Origin: Paenibacillus sp. V4I3
GTDB taxonomy: Bacteria; Bacillota; Bacilli; Paenibacillales; NBRC-103111
NCBI RefSeq assembly: GCF_030817215.1
Contig: NZ_JAUSZA010000001.1
Span: 5,120,501-5,184,500, forward strand
Direction: 5' to 3'
DNA length: 64,000 nucleotides
Shown here: positions 42,072-50,930 of the stretch, piece by piece
How the letters are laid out: each line of letters starts with the position of its first letter
How positions within the stretch are numbered: the first letter of the stretch is position 1
Made by a program: the position numbers and the translations under genes
Notes under the pieces: model-generated
The model's database searches: none
What the model saw: the letters and a program-made list of their open reading frames with translations, nothing else
Told to the model about the DNA's origin: nothing

Positions 42072-43663
42072 TTTGAAGTTCCTTTCCCTTTCCTCGCAGA
42101 TTCTGGACTTGGTTTTTGACCTGCCGGTTCACGGACCAAATTGTTAGATCCTGTTGCCTGTGGACGACGAGTTTTAGCCCATATAGGTGCCCGGATGATT
42201 ACATCTTTCAAATCCGTTATGGTCATAGGGGCTACCGGAGTGAAATAAGGGACACCGAACGAACGAAGGGAGGTGACATGTATCAAGATGCCCAGAAAAC
42301 CCAGTACAATGCCATAAAGTCCAAGCGTACCTGCCAAGAATAGTATCGGAAAGCGAAGAACTCGGATTCCATTTGCGAAACTGTATCGCGGTATCGTAAA
42401 CGCTGCAATGCCCGTGATCGAAACGATAATGACGACCGGAGCGGATATAATTCCCGCCTGCACAGCCGCTTGGCCGATGACCAATGCCCCAACAATGCTT
42501 ATCGCTTGCCCGATTTGTTTGGGTAATCGAATCCCTGCTTCCCGCAATGCCTCAAATATAATTTCCATTATTAAAGCTTCGAACACAGCCGGGAAAGGAA
42601 CAGGCTCCCTAGAGGAGGCAATACTCAGCACGAGATTAGTCGGAACCATTTCCTGGTGGAAGGTCGTAATTGCAACATATAGGGGAGGAGCAAATATGGC
42701 GATACTGATGAAAAGGAATCGAATCCACCGCACAAAAGTTGCAATGGGCCAACGAATATAGTAATCCTCGCTTGCCTGGAGTCCATTCCAGAATGTCATG
42801 GGAACAATTAATACAAATGGGGTGGTATCGACAAGAATGGCTATTTTCCCTTCCAATAGCTCTGCAGCTACAACATCTGGTCGCTCTGTACTGTGCACTA
42901 GTGGAAAAGGAGAGAAAGGTGAATCCTCAATAAATTCCTCGATATAGCCTGAATCGAGGATCCCGTCGATTTGAATCCGAGTTAACCTTTTTCGAACTTC
43001 CTCAACAACAGACTCGGAAACAATACCAACTATATAAGAAATGACTACTTGGGTTTGAGTAAGCTCCCCGAGCGTAATGGATTCCATTTTTAGTCGAGAT
43101 GTTTTAATTCTATTTCGTATTAGACCAATATTCGTTGAAATGTTCTCGATAAATCCATCCCTAGGACCACGAATAACCGGTTCGGAAGAAGGTTCTTCAA
43201 GACTTCGTTGCGACGTGCCATTAACCTTAGCAATCAACGCATTGCTGTCCCCTATCGCAAGAACGGCAGCATGACCATTTAACATATGACTCACAATTTC
43301 AGTTACTTTGGAAGTAACAAACGTCGTTCCGATGGAAATCATTTGGTCATCCAGAACTTTTACTTCGTTATTTATCAAATCATCTTGTTTGCTTGATTTA
43401 GATATCAATGGTTTCAATATATGCTCGTCAATCAACTTTTCTTCAACCAGACTAGTAAGATATATCACAAGCCATTGAATTTGCCCAGCTATCTGAATCT
43501 TGCGGAATATGATGTCAGAGCTGTTTTGGAATATTTTTTTTAAAATCATTTCATTTTGTTCTAAATTCGAGGTTAACCTGGGGTTTTCTTCATCAATTTG
43601 ATGATCCTCCGGTATATTTGGATACTCAGGTTTAATGCGAATCCATTTCCTAAACCATTTCAC
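42068..43663 (-). CDS. Ger(x)A germinant receptor subunit
   Basis: The 531-aa protein has the GerA layout: a soluble N-terminal domain (IFQNSSDIIFRKIQ), VIRGPRDGFIENISTNIGLI, FIEDSPFSPFPLVHSTERPD, then four or five membrane helices including VDTTPFVLIVPMTFWNGLQ and a charged tail. I chose GTG behind TTTGGGGG over an upstream ATG. A fragment of a second gerA lies at 50 kb. Confidence 0.92.
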   Translation of the reverse strand: MKWFRKWIRIKPEYPNIPEDHQIDEENPRLTSNLEQNEMILKKIFQNSSDIIFRKIQIAGQIQWLVIYLTSLVEEKLIDEHILKPLISKSSKQDDLINNEVKVLDDQMISIGTTFVTSKVTEIVSHMLNGHAAVLAIGDSNALIAKVNGTSQRSLEEPSSEPVIRGPRDGFIENISTNIGLIRNRIKTSRLKMESITLGELTQTQVVISYIVGIVSESVVEEVRKRLTRIQIDGILDSGYIEEFIEDSPFSPFPLVHSTERPDVVAAELLEGKIAILVDTTPFVLIVPMTFWNGLQASEDYYIRWPIATFVRWIRFLFISIAIFAPPLYVAITTFHQEMVPTNLVLSIASSREPVPFPAVFEALIMEIIFEALREAGIRLPKQIGQAISIVGALVIGQAAVQAGIISAPVVIIVSITGIAAFTIPRYSFANGIRVLRFPILFLAGTLGLYGIVLGFLGILIHVTSLRSFGVPYFTPVAPMTITDLKDVIIRAPIWAKTRRPQATGSNNLVREPAGQKPSPESARKGKGTSK

Positions 43664-43727
43664 TAAATAGACCCCCAAAGAAAACACTGATTTAACTATT
43701 TTTCCATTTTACGTCAAAAATATTCTA

Positions 43728-43919
43728 AACAGGCAAAACATTGGATCGCACTGATGATCGCCTCCGACGGCATGTCCTTTAATAAGTATCCATGAACGCC
43801 TTTCTCCAGAACTTTCATAATGAGTTCCACGTCATCGTTCCATACCCGGCTCTAAACCGATGATGGTCGCAAGACGCTCTCTCATGAGCCGCTGATCGTC
43901 TACAATCAGGATTTTCAAT
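43728..43919 (-). pseudogene. Response regulator with internal deletion
   Basis: TTG start overlapping the kinase stop; LKILIVDDQRLMRERLATII keeps the first acidic pair. The centre with the phospho-Asp is deleted, and ELIMKVLEKGVHGYLLKDM ends the receiver. No DNA-binding domain follows. Confidence 0.7.
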
Positions 43920-45134
43920 TTCTTTGCCCCATTTCCGTTATAGGATAAGGAAACTTAACTTCAACAGCAAAGCCTGTCTTCTGATCCATCCTAAAATGCA
44001 CTTCTCCGTTCCACTCCTTCACCCTTTCTTGCAAATTCATCAAACCAAACCCCGGCTTCAGTTCGGCAGGCAGCTCTCCATCATTACGTATGCTTAGAGA
44101 AAATTCGGTTTCGGCATAGGCCAACAAAATGACAACATTGGTCGCATGGCCATGCTTCTGAGCATTGGTAAGGGATTCCTGTACAATTCGATAAGCCGTT
44201 AATTGAAGATCGCCCGGGAGGGAAATGGGTGTACCTTCAACTTCAAAAAGAGTATGAACCTTTGCAAATTTGGTAAACTCTTCTGCTAAGCTGGTAAGGC
44301 TATCATTTAAAGTAGTAGATGTAATAGACTCGTCTCGTATAGCCCTTACGGAAAGACGTACCTCTTGCAAGGCAGACCTAATTAAATCCTCACATTCCAA
44401 GTAGGCTTGCTCACTGCGTAAAGAATCCAGCCTGCTTAGCTTGCGAGCCACTTGCATTTGAACCAACAATGCCGTCAGTTTATGACCAACCGTATCATGA
44501 ATATCCCGTGCAATTCTCACTCTTTCCCTCGCGGCTGCCCACTCCTCCGTCTGGAGTGCATACTCCTGCAGCCGCTCATGAGATTGCATCAATTGTGCAT
44601 ACAGTTGCATTGTATCCGAACGTGCCTTTTGATGGAAATTAATCAAAGAGCTCACAATACATGCGAACACAATGAACGAAGAGGAAATAAAATAGCTTGT
44701 TTCATCAAACCGTTGATACAAATACCATCAATGCTGCCCATCGTAACCATATAGAGTAATAGTAAAAATAACCCAGAGATGATGAGCACTCGGGTATTCT
44801 TTACAAACATGAAAATGGCAAAAGCTGTAATTCCAATAAATAGATGATTGGGGAATTTGTCGCCAATATAAACATAGCCATAAGAAGCGGATACCAAGAA
44901 ATCGATGATCAGGAGGTGCAATAGCCAATGCTTTTTCATGGTGGAGTAAAATAGATAAACGAAAAGAAAAACCATCAAGGAAAATACAACAAAACTTAGT
45001 CTCCAAAAGATCGCAATCGAGTTTTCAAAATAAAACATCCCGGTCAGGACTAAATCAAAAACGAGCTTCAGCCCGAATAGCCATCTTAACGAAATAGGAT
45101 TCTTCCATACGATATCCGTTACTTTCAGCATCAT
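43915..45134 (-). pseudogene. Sensor histidine kinase (LuxR-type system), frameshifted
   Basis: The first part holds five or six membrane helices (FVVFSLMVFLFVYLF, GLFLLLLYMVTMGS). The second, in another frame, holds the HisKA_3 dimerisation box with the phospho-acceptor His (RVRIARDIHDTVGHKLTALL) and a HATPase domain with the N box and GFGLMNLQERV. The shift is near 44721-44735. A single-base error would restore one DesK/LiaS-like kinase, but its response regulator is also broken, which speaks for real decay. Confidence 0.72.
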
Positions 45135-45230
45135 CTATAACTCCCTTATCATGCAACTCCATGTTTGTTCTGACTAAAGTTGAACAAATGCCTCTCCTAT
45201 ATCCGAATCGGAACGATGCCAGAAAAAGTT

Positions 45231-45275
45231 CGGCGACCGATTCCCCTATTGAATATAGTGAGAATCGATCGCCGC
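45231..45275. repeat. Inverted repeat upstream of the kinase
   Basis: CGGCGACCGATTC pairs with GAATCGATCGCCG across an 18-base loop; possibly the terminator of the SDR gene region. Confidence 0.45.
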
Positions 45276-45339
45276 TTAAATAGTTTATGAAACCCCGGAT
45301 GGTAATAACATTATTCCATTACTAACCGACGGAATTTCA

Positions 45340-46149
45340 TTATCCTTCAGCCGAACGATCCCACCATGCGTTGACCTCCTCAAGCCGTTTCGTATAAGCT
45401 TCGCGAATCGTATATGCAGCTTGAGTACCAACCGGAAGACGAAGTGGAGGATTGTCGCTTTTGATAACAGAAATGATCAATTCTACCGCTTTTGCCGGGT
45501 CTCCGATCACGATGTTCGAGACTCCTTTCTCGTATGCTTCATACAGCGGAGCATATTCTTGCTTCTTCTCGGTATGTTGCAGCGATTCGCCTAAAAACTC
45601 TGTTGCGTACACGGAAGGCTCCACGATCGTCGTCTTGATCCCGAAGCTTGCAAACTCTTTCGCGAACGCTTCGGAGAAACCTTCAACTGCAAACTTGGAT
45701 GCAGCGTACAGGCTATACGGAGGCATGGACCAGGTTCCGAAGAAAGATGAAACATTAACGTAATGTCCCGATCCTTGACGCTTAAATACGGGGAGTGTCG
45801 CTCGGATGACGTCTAGAACACCGAACACGTTGACGTCGAACTGCTTCTGGATTTGTTCATCCGTATACTCCTCCAGCATACCGAACAGTCCGTATCCGGC
45901 ATTATTCACGACAATATCGATTTTCCCGAAAACGTCAACGGCTTCTTGAACGGCGGATTGAATTTGCGCCTTGTTTGTCACGTCCAAAGCAGCGAGGTGA
46001 ACACGATCCGGTGCCAGTTCTTTAAAATCCTGAATTGTCTCTAGTTTGCGCGCCGTAGCGACCACTTTGTCTCCTGCTTGAAGCAGCTGCTTCACAAATT
46101 GTCTTCCGAATCCTGTCGAAGTCCCTGTAATAAACCATACTTTACTCAT
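45340..46149 (-). CDS. Short-chain dehydrogenase/reductase
   Basis: The 269-aa SDR has TGTSTGFGRQFV (cofactor loop), VVATARKLETI, DIVVNNAGYGLFG, catalytic Ser in YVNVSSFFG and YAASKFAVEGFSEAFA. It is typical of the SDRs that TetR genes of this kind repress. A variant operator (CTTATTAGTTGATAAG, 46195) lies before it. Confidence 0.92.
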   Translation of the reverse strand: MSKVWFITGTSTGFGRQFVKQLLQAGDKVVATARKLETIQDFKELAPDRVHLAALDVTNKAQIQSAVQEAVDVFGKIDIVVNNAGYGLFGMLEEYTDEQIQKQFDVNVFGVLDVIRATLPVFKRQGSGHYVNVSSFFGTWSMPPYSLYAASKFAVEGFSEAFAKEFASFGIKTTIVEPSVYATEFLGESLQHTEKKQEYAPLYEAYEKGVSNIVIGDPAKAVELIISVIKSDNPPLRLPVGTQAAYTIREAYTKRLEEVNAWWDRSAEG

Positions 46150-46193
46150 CGTTTTGATTTCTCCCCTTTAGTTTTTTCGAAAAGAAAATTCTG

Positions 46194-46210
46194 CTTATTA
46201 GTTGATAAGA
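46194..46210. promoter_or_regulatory. TetR operator candidate before the SDR
   Basis: CTTATTAGTTGATAAGA, a variant of the TTACTAGTAGATAAGT sites; another (TTACTAGTTGATAAT) is at 46391 at the tetR 3' end. Confidence 0.5.
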
Positions 46211-46261
46211 TTTATTCGGAAGGCCTCCGTTTCTTGCAATCCTCTACAGCCTTCATTAATA

Positions 46262-46293
46262 GCCGGAGCGGCAATTCGAATTGCCGCTCCGGC
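46262..46293. terminator. Perfect 16-bp palindromic hairpin
   Basis: GCCGGAGCGGCAATTC pairs with GAATTGCCGCTCCGGC without mismatch. It lies between the SDR and the broken tetR and is terminator-like. Confidence 0.6.
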
Positions 46294-46434
46294 TTTATAA
46301 GATCTGGAGAGGCTTAAATGTAATTGCATTATGATTTCCTGTATTTATCAAGAAATACGGAAGCTGTAATGGCAATCCAATCAATTTTACTTACTAGTTG
46401 ATAATTTTTACCCGAAAATATTTAGCTTATAATT

Positions 46435-46978
46435 AATCTAACTATTTGATCAGTGATCTGAGGTAAGATGTCTTTTTTTAACACACGATTGTACTGCAAG
46501 CCACCTTTAAAACTTGACAGGACGGTATAAGCTAAAGATTCAATGTCGACGGAACTTTTAACTAGTCCTTCTTTCTGCGCTTCTCCTAGAAGTTCCATCC
46601 AACTCATCAATTCAAACTGGCTTAGTTCTTGGACCTTTACTTGAACGACTTCCGGAAGGGATTCATAGTCCGTTTGAAGCGAAGAGATTGGACATATGCC
46701 ATTACCCCCAGCTCTAATTGTTTGGCGATGAATCTTTTAATTTTCTCTTCGACGGGTATTGAATCTTTATTCAAGGACAATCTTAAACTTTTCAAAGACT
46801 GATGAATCCTATCCGTTAAAGCAACCGCTAAATCCTCCTTTTTTTCGAAGTGGTAATGAATGCTTGCCTTTGTCACGCCTAAGTGCTTAGATATATCGTC
46901 ATAACTATTTGCAACATATCCTTTTTCGCAAATCAGATCCAGCGACAGGTCAAGAATTTGTGTTTTTCTGTTTTCCAT
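46435..46978 (-). pseudogene. TetR regulator, frameshifted duplicate
   Basis: The first part (MENRKTQILDLSLDLICEKG, SKHLGVTKASIHYHFEKK) is close to the intact TetR at 36.6 kb. After KQLELG the frame shifts at a run of five G (46705-46709); GICPISSLQTDYESLPEVV and SLAYTVLSSFKGGLQYNRVL continue it. A one-base change breaks the gene. Confidence 0.75.
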
Positions 46979-46990
46979 ACTCATATTCTA

Positions 46991-47010
46991 ACTTACTAGT
47001 AGATAAGTAG
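46991..47010. promoter_or_regulatory. TetR operator before the broken tetR
   Basis: ACTTACTAGTAGATAAGTAG, identical in its core to the site before the MFS gene. Confidence 0.6.
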
Positions 47011-47067
47011 TCAAGCGCCCTTAACTTCTCTGCATTTCCCTCCGACAATACCCATAGTAACATCGAA

Positions 47068-47216
47068 TTATCCGACAGGGAGATCGAGGGAGGTGATCGC
47101 TTCATTTAAAATTTCCATAATTCTTTTGTTCGACTCGATTGCCACCGTGCCGCCGCGCAGCATAGCTGCCCCGTTTTGAAACAAAGGCCCACAGCATTGG
47201 TCGGGCTTTCATACTT
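47068..47216 (-). pseudogene. proA: proA fragment
   Basis: YESPTNAVGLCFKTG, then in a shifted frame AAMLRGGTVAIESNKRIMEI, match the central part of glutamate-5-semialdehyde dehydrogenase. Both ends of the gene are missing. Confidence 0.6.
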
Positions 47217-47225
47217 GATGTCGAT

Positions 47226-47801
47226 TTAAGTCAAGACAATGTATGACTTCTTTTCATGCAGAAAACTCGAGCCCAGAAAACTATAAGCAAACGTTCCTGG
47301 AATGATTCCCAGAAGTGTACCGAATAAAAATGACGAAAAATTCACTTTGGCCACGCCTGCTCCGTAACTGATAAGATCAAACGGGAATATGGGAATCAAC
47401 CGCAGAAGCAAAATGTAGATAAAGCCCTTCTGCTGCAGTTGCTTTTCAAGCTTGCCCCATTTCTCCTTCGACCTCGTGGAAACCAATTTATTACCCAAAA
47501 ATCGCGCTAACCAAAAAGACAACACCGCGCCTATCGTTGCACCGATGATCGTATACACGGTTCCCCACACCGGACCGAAAGCCAATCCGCCCGTCAATGA
47601 AAGAACGGACGCGGGAAACAATATCAAAGGACGCACCGCATAAATGAAGATGAACAGTACTGGCGCAGCCCCTCCGAATGTTAATATCCAAGTCCTTATG
47701 CCTTCAGGACTGAGATGCAAAACTTTATGATTGAACCATAATAAACCTCCGACTACTACGATGAACAATAATGATTTGATTAGCCATGATCGTTGTTTCA
47801 T
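47226..47801 (-). CDS. TVP38/TMEM64-family membrane protein
   Basis: Six or so membrane helices with the SNARE-associated/DedA pattern: FPASVLSLTGGLAFGPVWGTVY, IGAVLSFWLARFLG, LLRLIPIFPFDLISYGAGV, LFGTLLGIIPGTFAYSFLGS. These proteins act in lipid transport across the membrane. The C-terminus (KKSYIVLT) is short for the family and abuts the proA scrap, so the tail may be lost. Confidence 0.8.
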   Translation of the reverse strand: MKQRSWLIKSLLFIVVVGGLLWFNHKVLHLSPEGIRTWILTFGGAAPVLFIFIYAVRPLILFPASVLSLTGGLAFGPVWGTVYTIIGATIGAVLSFWLARFLGNKLVSTRSKEKWGKLEKQLQQKGFIYILLLRLIPIFPFDLISYGAGVAKVNFSSFLFGTLLGIIPGTFAYSFLGSSFLHEKKSYIVLT

Positions 47802-47842
47802 TCCAATCTCCTCATGTGGCTTTTCTACTTTTGTTTATTTAT

Positions 47843-47886
47843 CAAAAACAGCAGTCAAATATAGAATTTGGACTGCTGTTTTTGTT
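47843..47886. terminator. Bidirectional terminator
   Basis: CAAAAACAGCAGTC/GACTGCTGTTTTTG stem. Confidence 0.7.
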
Positions 47887-47893
47887 TTACTTA

Positions 47894-48367
47894 TTATTTT
47901 AGTTGCAGTATTTGCAGCATTGCGGCTACAACGCCATTATGATTGGATAAATGCGCCGCAGTCGTGAGCATCAGCTCTCCAAAATTTTCAGCTTTTTTGA
48001 AGTTCTCTGGTACAGGCTCTTCCAGTCTGTCTTTGAACGTATTGTAAAGATGTTCGCGTTGTTCTTTCAAGAGAGCGATCATCTCGTCCCATGCAGGCAA
48101 CTGCGCCAGCTGCTCTTCTTTCCATTCCGTAGCTTTCGTTCCATAAAAGAAAATATCATGGTACTTTTGCGGAAGGCTCGTTGGTTGTGCACCAAGGTCA
48201 AACACGTGGAACTCAGTAACCCGAAGTACATGCCCTAAATGCCAATAAAGGCTGGTGTTAAAACCTTCAGGGACGACCATGCGTTTGTCCTCTGGACATT
48301 TAGCAAGCAGGTTTAGAAAGTTATCGTGTTCAACATTATATAGGTGGTAAACGAAATCTTTTCTCAT
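47894..48367 (-). CDS. DinB superfamily protein
   Basis: The 157-aa four-helix protein has the DinB histidines in LYWHLGHVLRVTEFHV and MLTTAAHLSNHNGVVAAM. It is a putative metal-dependent thiol transferase, distinct from the 16-kb DinB gene. A scrap of a relative lies at 35.1 kb. Confidence 0.8.
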   Translation of the reverse strand: MRKDFVYHLYNVEHDNFLNLLAKCPEDKRMVVPEGFNTSLYWHLGHVLRVTEFHVFDLGAQPTSLPQKYHDIFFYGTKATEWKEEQLAQLPAWDEMIALLKEQREHLYNTFKDRLEEPVPENFKKAENFGELMLTTAAHLSNHNGVVAAMLQILQLK

Positions 48368-48430
48368 TTTTACAATCTCCTTATATTTAGGTTTTTTATA
48401 TTAACCATGTAACTGCAAATGATACCGCAG

Positions 48431-49582
48431 TTACTGTTGATTAAACAACTCGGCATAATCGCCATATCCTTTTTGTTCAAGTTCATTTTTCGGTATAAAT
48501 TGTAAGGCCGCAGAGTTAATACAGTAACGCAATCCCGTTGGTTTGGGTCCGTCTTTGAACACATCGCCTAGAAAGGAATCCGCATTACGGCTTCTGACCT
48601 GCGTAGTCAATGATAGAAAACCAGAGCTTTCTTTTAATATAATATTATTTGGCTCCAAAGGTTTTGTAAAACTAGGCCAGCCCGTGCCTGCATCAAATTT
48701 GTCCTTTGAGCTAAACAAAGGCTCACCCGAAACAATATCCACGTAAATACCTTCTTCTTTGTTATCCCAATATTCGTTATTAAATGGCGGCTCATCAATA
48801 CCATTCTGAGTTACGTTGTATTGGCGCTTAGTCAGCATTTTCAGCTTTTCCTCCTTATTAAAATCTTTATTAATAACTGTTTTTGCAGTAATTTTCACTT
48901 CCCGATCCTTGCCCCAAGTTTTATTCAAAAATGCATCGCGACCAGAGCCAAGCTCACTTATCTTGTAGCTGATTGGATTTTTTTTGTAATAATCCTGATG
49001 TTCCACTTCGGCTTTGTAAAACGTTGATGCAGATGAAATCTTAGTTACAATTGGTTTATCAAACCTGTTTGATGCTACTAATGCATCTCTGGATGCTTCA
49101 ACCAACTCTTTCTGTTCATTGCTATTGTAAAATACAGCGGATTGATATTCATTGCCACGATCAACGAATTGACCGTCTGCATTGGTAGGATCAACGTTTC
49201 GCCAGAAAACTTGAAGGAGGTTGTCATACGTAATCTGTTTCGGGTTATAACGAACTTCCACCGATTCGAGATGTCCTGTAGTTTCAGAACCCACTTCTGC
49301 ATAGGTTGGATTTTCCTTATGTCCACCTGTATAACCACTTTCAACACGCAAGACACCGTCAAGCTTTTCGAAAGCCTCTTCCATATGCCAGAAACAACCA
49401 CCAGCAAAAATAGCGGTTTCGTAAGGCGTGCTCGAATTTTCATTAACCGTAGTTAAAACCTCTTGAGCCTTCACTATCTCTTTTTTGTGAAACGAACTGT
49501 AAAAGGAATAAACAATAAAGACTAATAGGGCAATGGTTAACACAACTAATTTACTTTTTTTAAAATTCAATATCTTCTTCAC
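48431..49582 (-). CDS. msrAB: Membrane-anchored methionine sulfoxide reductase MsrA-MsrB fusion
   Basis: An N-terminal anchor (KLVVLTIALLVFIVYSFY) places the enzyme outside the membrane. MsrA domain: FAGGCFWHMEEAFEKLDGV with catalytic Cys, and HQDYYKKNP. MsrB domain: GTGWPSFTKP and GLRYCINSAALQFIP with catalytic Cys; the zinc-binding CxxC pairs of many MsrB proteins are absent (VSGEPLFSS). It repairs S- and R-methionine sulfoxides in exported proteins. Confidence 0.94.
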   Translation of the reverse strand: MKKILNFKKSKLVVLTIALLVFIVYSFYSSFHKKEIVKAQEVLTTVNENSSTPYETAIFAGGCFWHMEEAFEKLDGVLRVESGYTGGHKENPTYAEVGSETTGHLESVEVRYNPKQITYDNLLQVFWRNVDPTNADGQFVDRGNEYQSAVFYNSNEQKELVEASRDALVASNRFDKPIVTKISSASTFYKAEVEHQDYYKKNPISYKISELGSGRDAFLNKTWGKDREVKITAKTVINKDFNKEEKLKMLTKRQYNVTQNGIDEPPFNNEYWDNKEEGIYVDIVSGEPLFSSKDKFDAGTGWPSFTKPLEPNNIILKESSGFLSLTTQVRSRNADSFLGDVFKDGPKPTGLRYCINSAALQFIPKNELEQKGYGDYAELFNQQ

Positions 49583-49711
49583 CTCCGTGGTATCTATTAG
49601 GGATCGTGCCTCCCCTATCTTCTTAGTTGTTCAAAAAACAATTAATTACAAAAAAAGTTTATCCTCCTTTATTTTTTCTTACACTTGGATTTTAACAAGA
49701 AAAGAACGGAA

Positions 49712-49809
49712 GCAAATCTGTGAAAGGTCATGTATTTACAAAGAAAAAGGCAGAACATTTGGTCGCTAAAGCATGATAAATCTCACGCTCTATGCCAAAA
49801 GTCATGCCC
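49712..49809 (-). repeat. Duplicated intergenic segment, copy B
   Basis: Counterpart of 35175-35270; again adjacent to a LuxR HTH scrap. The remaining 250 bases upstream of msrAB hold its promoter and nothing else recognisable. Confidence 0.65.
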
Positions 49810-49849
49810 ATTGAATTATATTGAATGTCTGTACCTTCCGTAATAAAAA

Positions 49850-49926
49850 GTAAGCTGCAATATCTTTACTATTTAATCCTTGACCCTATAAAGCTAGTAC
49901 CTCTTTCTCTCGTTCGGTCAATCACA
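49850..49926 (-). pseudogene. LuxR-type HTH scrap
   Basis: LTEREKEVLAL-stop-GQGLNSKDIAAYF: the first half of a NarL-type HTH with an in-frame TAG. Confidence 0.6.
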
Positions 49927-49974
49927 GGGGCAACATTCCGTTATTTCCAATGTCATGGGCGTCTCGGGACGCGA

Positions 49975-50332
49975 CGTGCCGAAGTGTTGAAATCTGTTCG
50001 ATAAAACCGTCCCTTGGGCCGCGTATAACTGGCTCGTATGACGCTTCCTCAATACTTCTTTTGGATGAACCGGGAATTGAAACCGTCATTACGTTACTGC
50101 TGCCTGTCAATAGAATGGCGGCATGACCTTCTAAGACGTTTCGTATGGTATACGATACTTTTGTAGAGCTATTCGTGGTTCCTATGGAGATCATCTCACT
50201 TTTAAGATCTCCTGCTTCCTTCGGAAACGTATCCCTTGTTACGCTCGTTAGCTTGGTTTAATGACATGCTCTTCAAGTATTTTAATATCAATCAAGTTAT
50301 CAATGTAAACAATGAGCCATTGACTCATGAAA
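49975..50332 (-). pseudogene. gerA fragment
   Basis: SQWLIVYIDNLIDIKILEE, MISIGTTNSSTKVSYTIRN and YEPVIRGPRDGFIEQIST match the N-terminal soluble domain of Ger(x)A, with a frameshift near 50250. The membrane part is absent. Confidence 0.75.
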
Positions 50333-50375
50333 GATCCTCCTGGTTGACACAATCACTGCTATTATTCCAATAGAG

Positions 50376-50403
50376 TAACATAAATGACAAGAACATTATC
50401 CCA
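50376..50403 (+). repeat. Tn7-like end-type site D
   Basis: TGACAAGAACATTATCCCAT then TCCCGATAAG, a single site like those at 24-27 kb. It truncates the membrane-protein gene on its right. Confidence 0.5.
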
Positions 50404-50716
50404 TTCCCGATAAGCCGCCTCGAAAAATCCAAAAAAAGCCGCCCTGTAGTTTCACATGGCGGCTAGGGTTATTGGTGGACCACAGTGAGAGCGCAACGAC
50501 GATCAGCCAGATCGACTTCCACACCAATTCCCACAGAAGCAAAGGCAGCATCTGCAGTGGATACCGAAGCCCCAGGACGGATAGAGCCGAAAAGGCAGCC
50601 AACATGCACTGGACTACTCCCTCCATCAGTTCCCACGGCTTTTCGTGGTGGATGACTCCAGGCCATACCTCGATACCGAGTCCCATGATGATATGAAGGT
50701 AAAGCGCCCTCAGCAA
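50404..50716 (-). pseudogene. Truncated four-helix membrane protein
   Basis: IIMGLGIEVWPGVIHH, LSVLGLRYPLQMLPLLLW and WKSIWLIVVALSLW suggest a small integral membrane protein; the frame runs into site D at its 3' end. Family seen in Paenibacillus by recall only. The 200 bases upstream include a coding-like tail (FEEADEIVDFAVRWYENR) from another lost gene. Confidence 0.45.
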
Positions 50717-50930
50717 ATAAAGACATGGCTCGTCATGATGAGTGTCTGAGATTCCAGGTCAACATATGAAATCATTCCTTACACGATCGATTCTCGTACC
50801 ACCGGACGGCGAAATCCACGATTTCGTCCGCCTCCTCGAAATCATGCCGGCCCTCCTCCCGGAAGAATCTCCCCGATCTTCATCCGGTTCTCCGCCGTAA
50901 TCTTACTATCAATAGATTAAAGTTCTCCCC

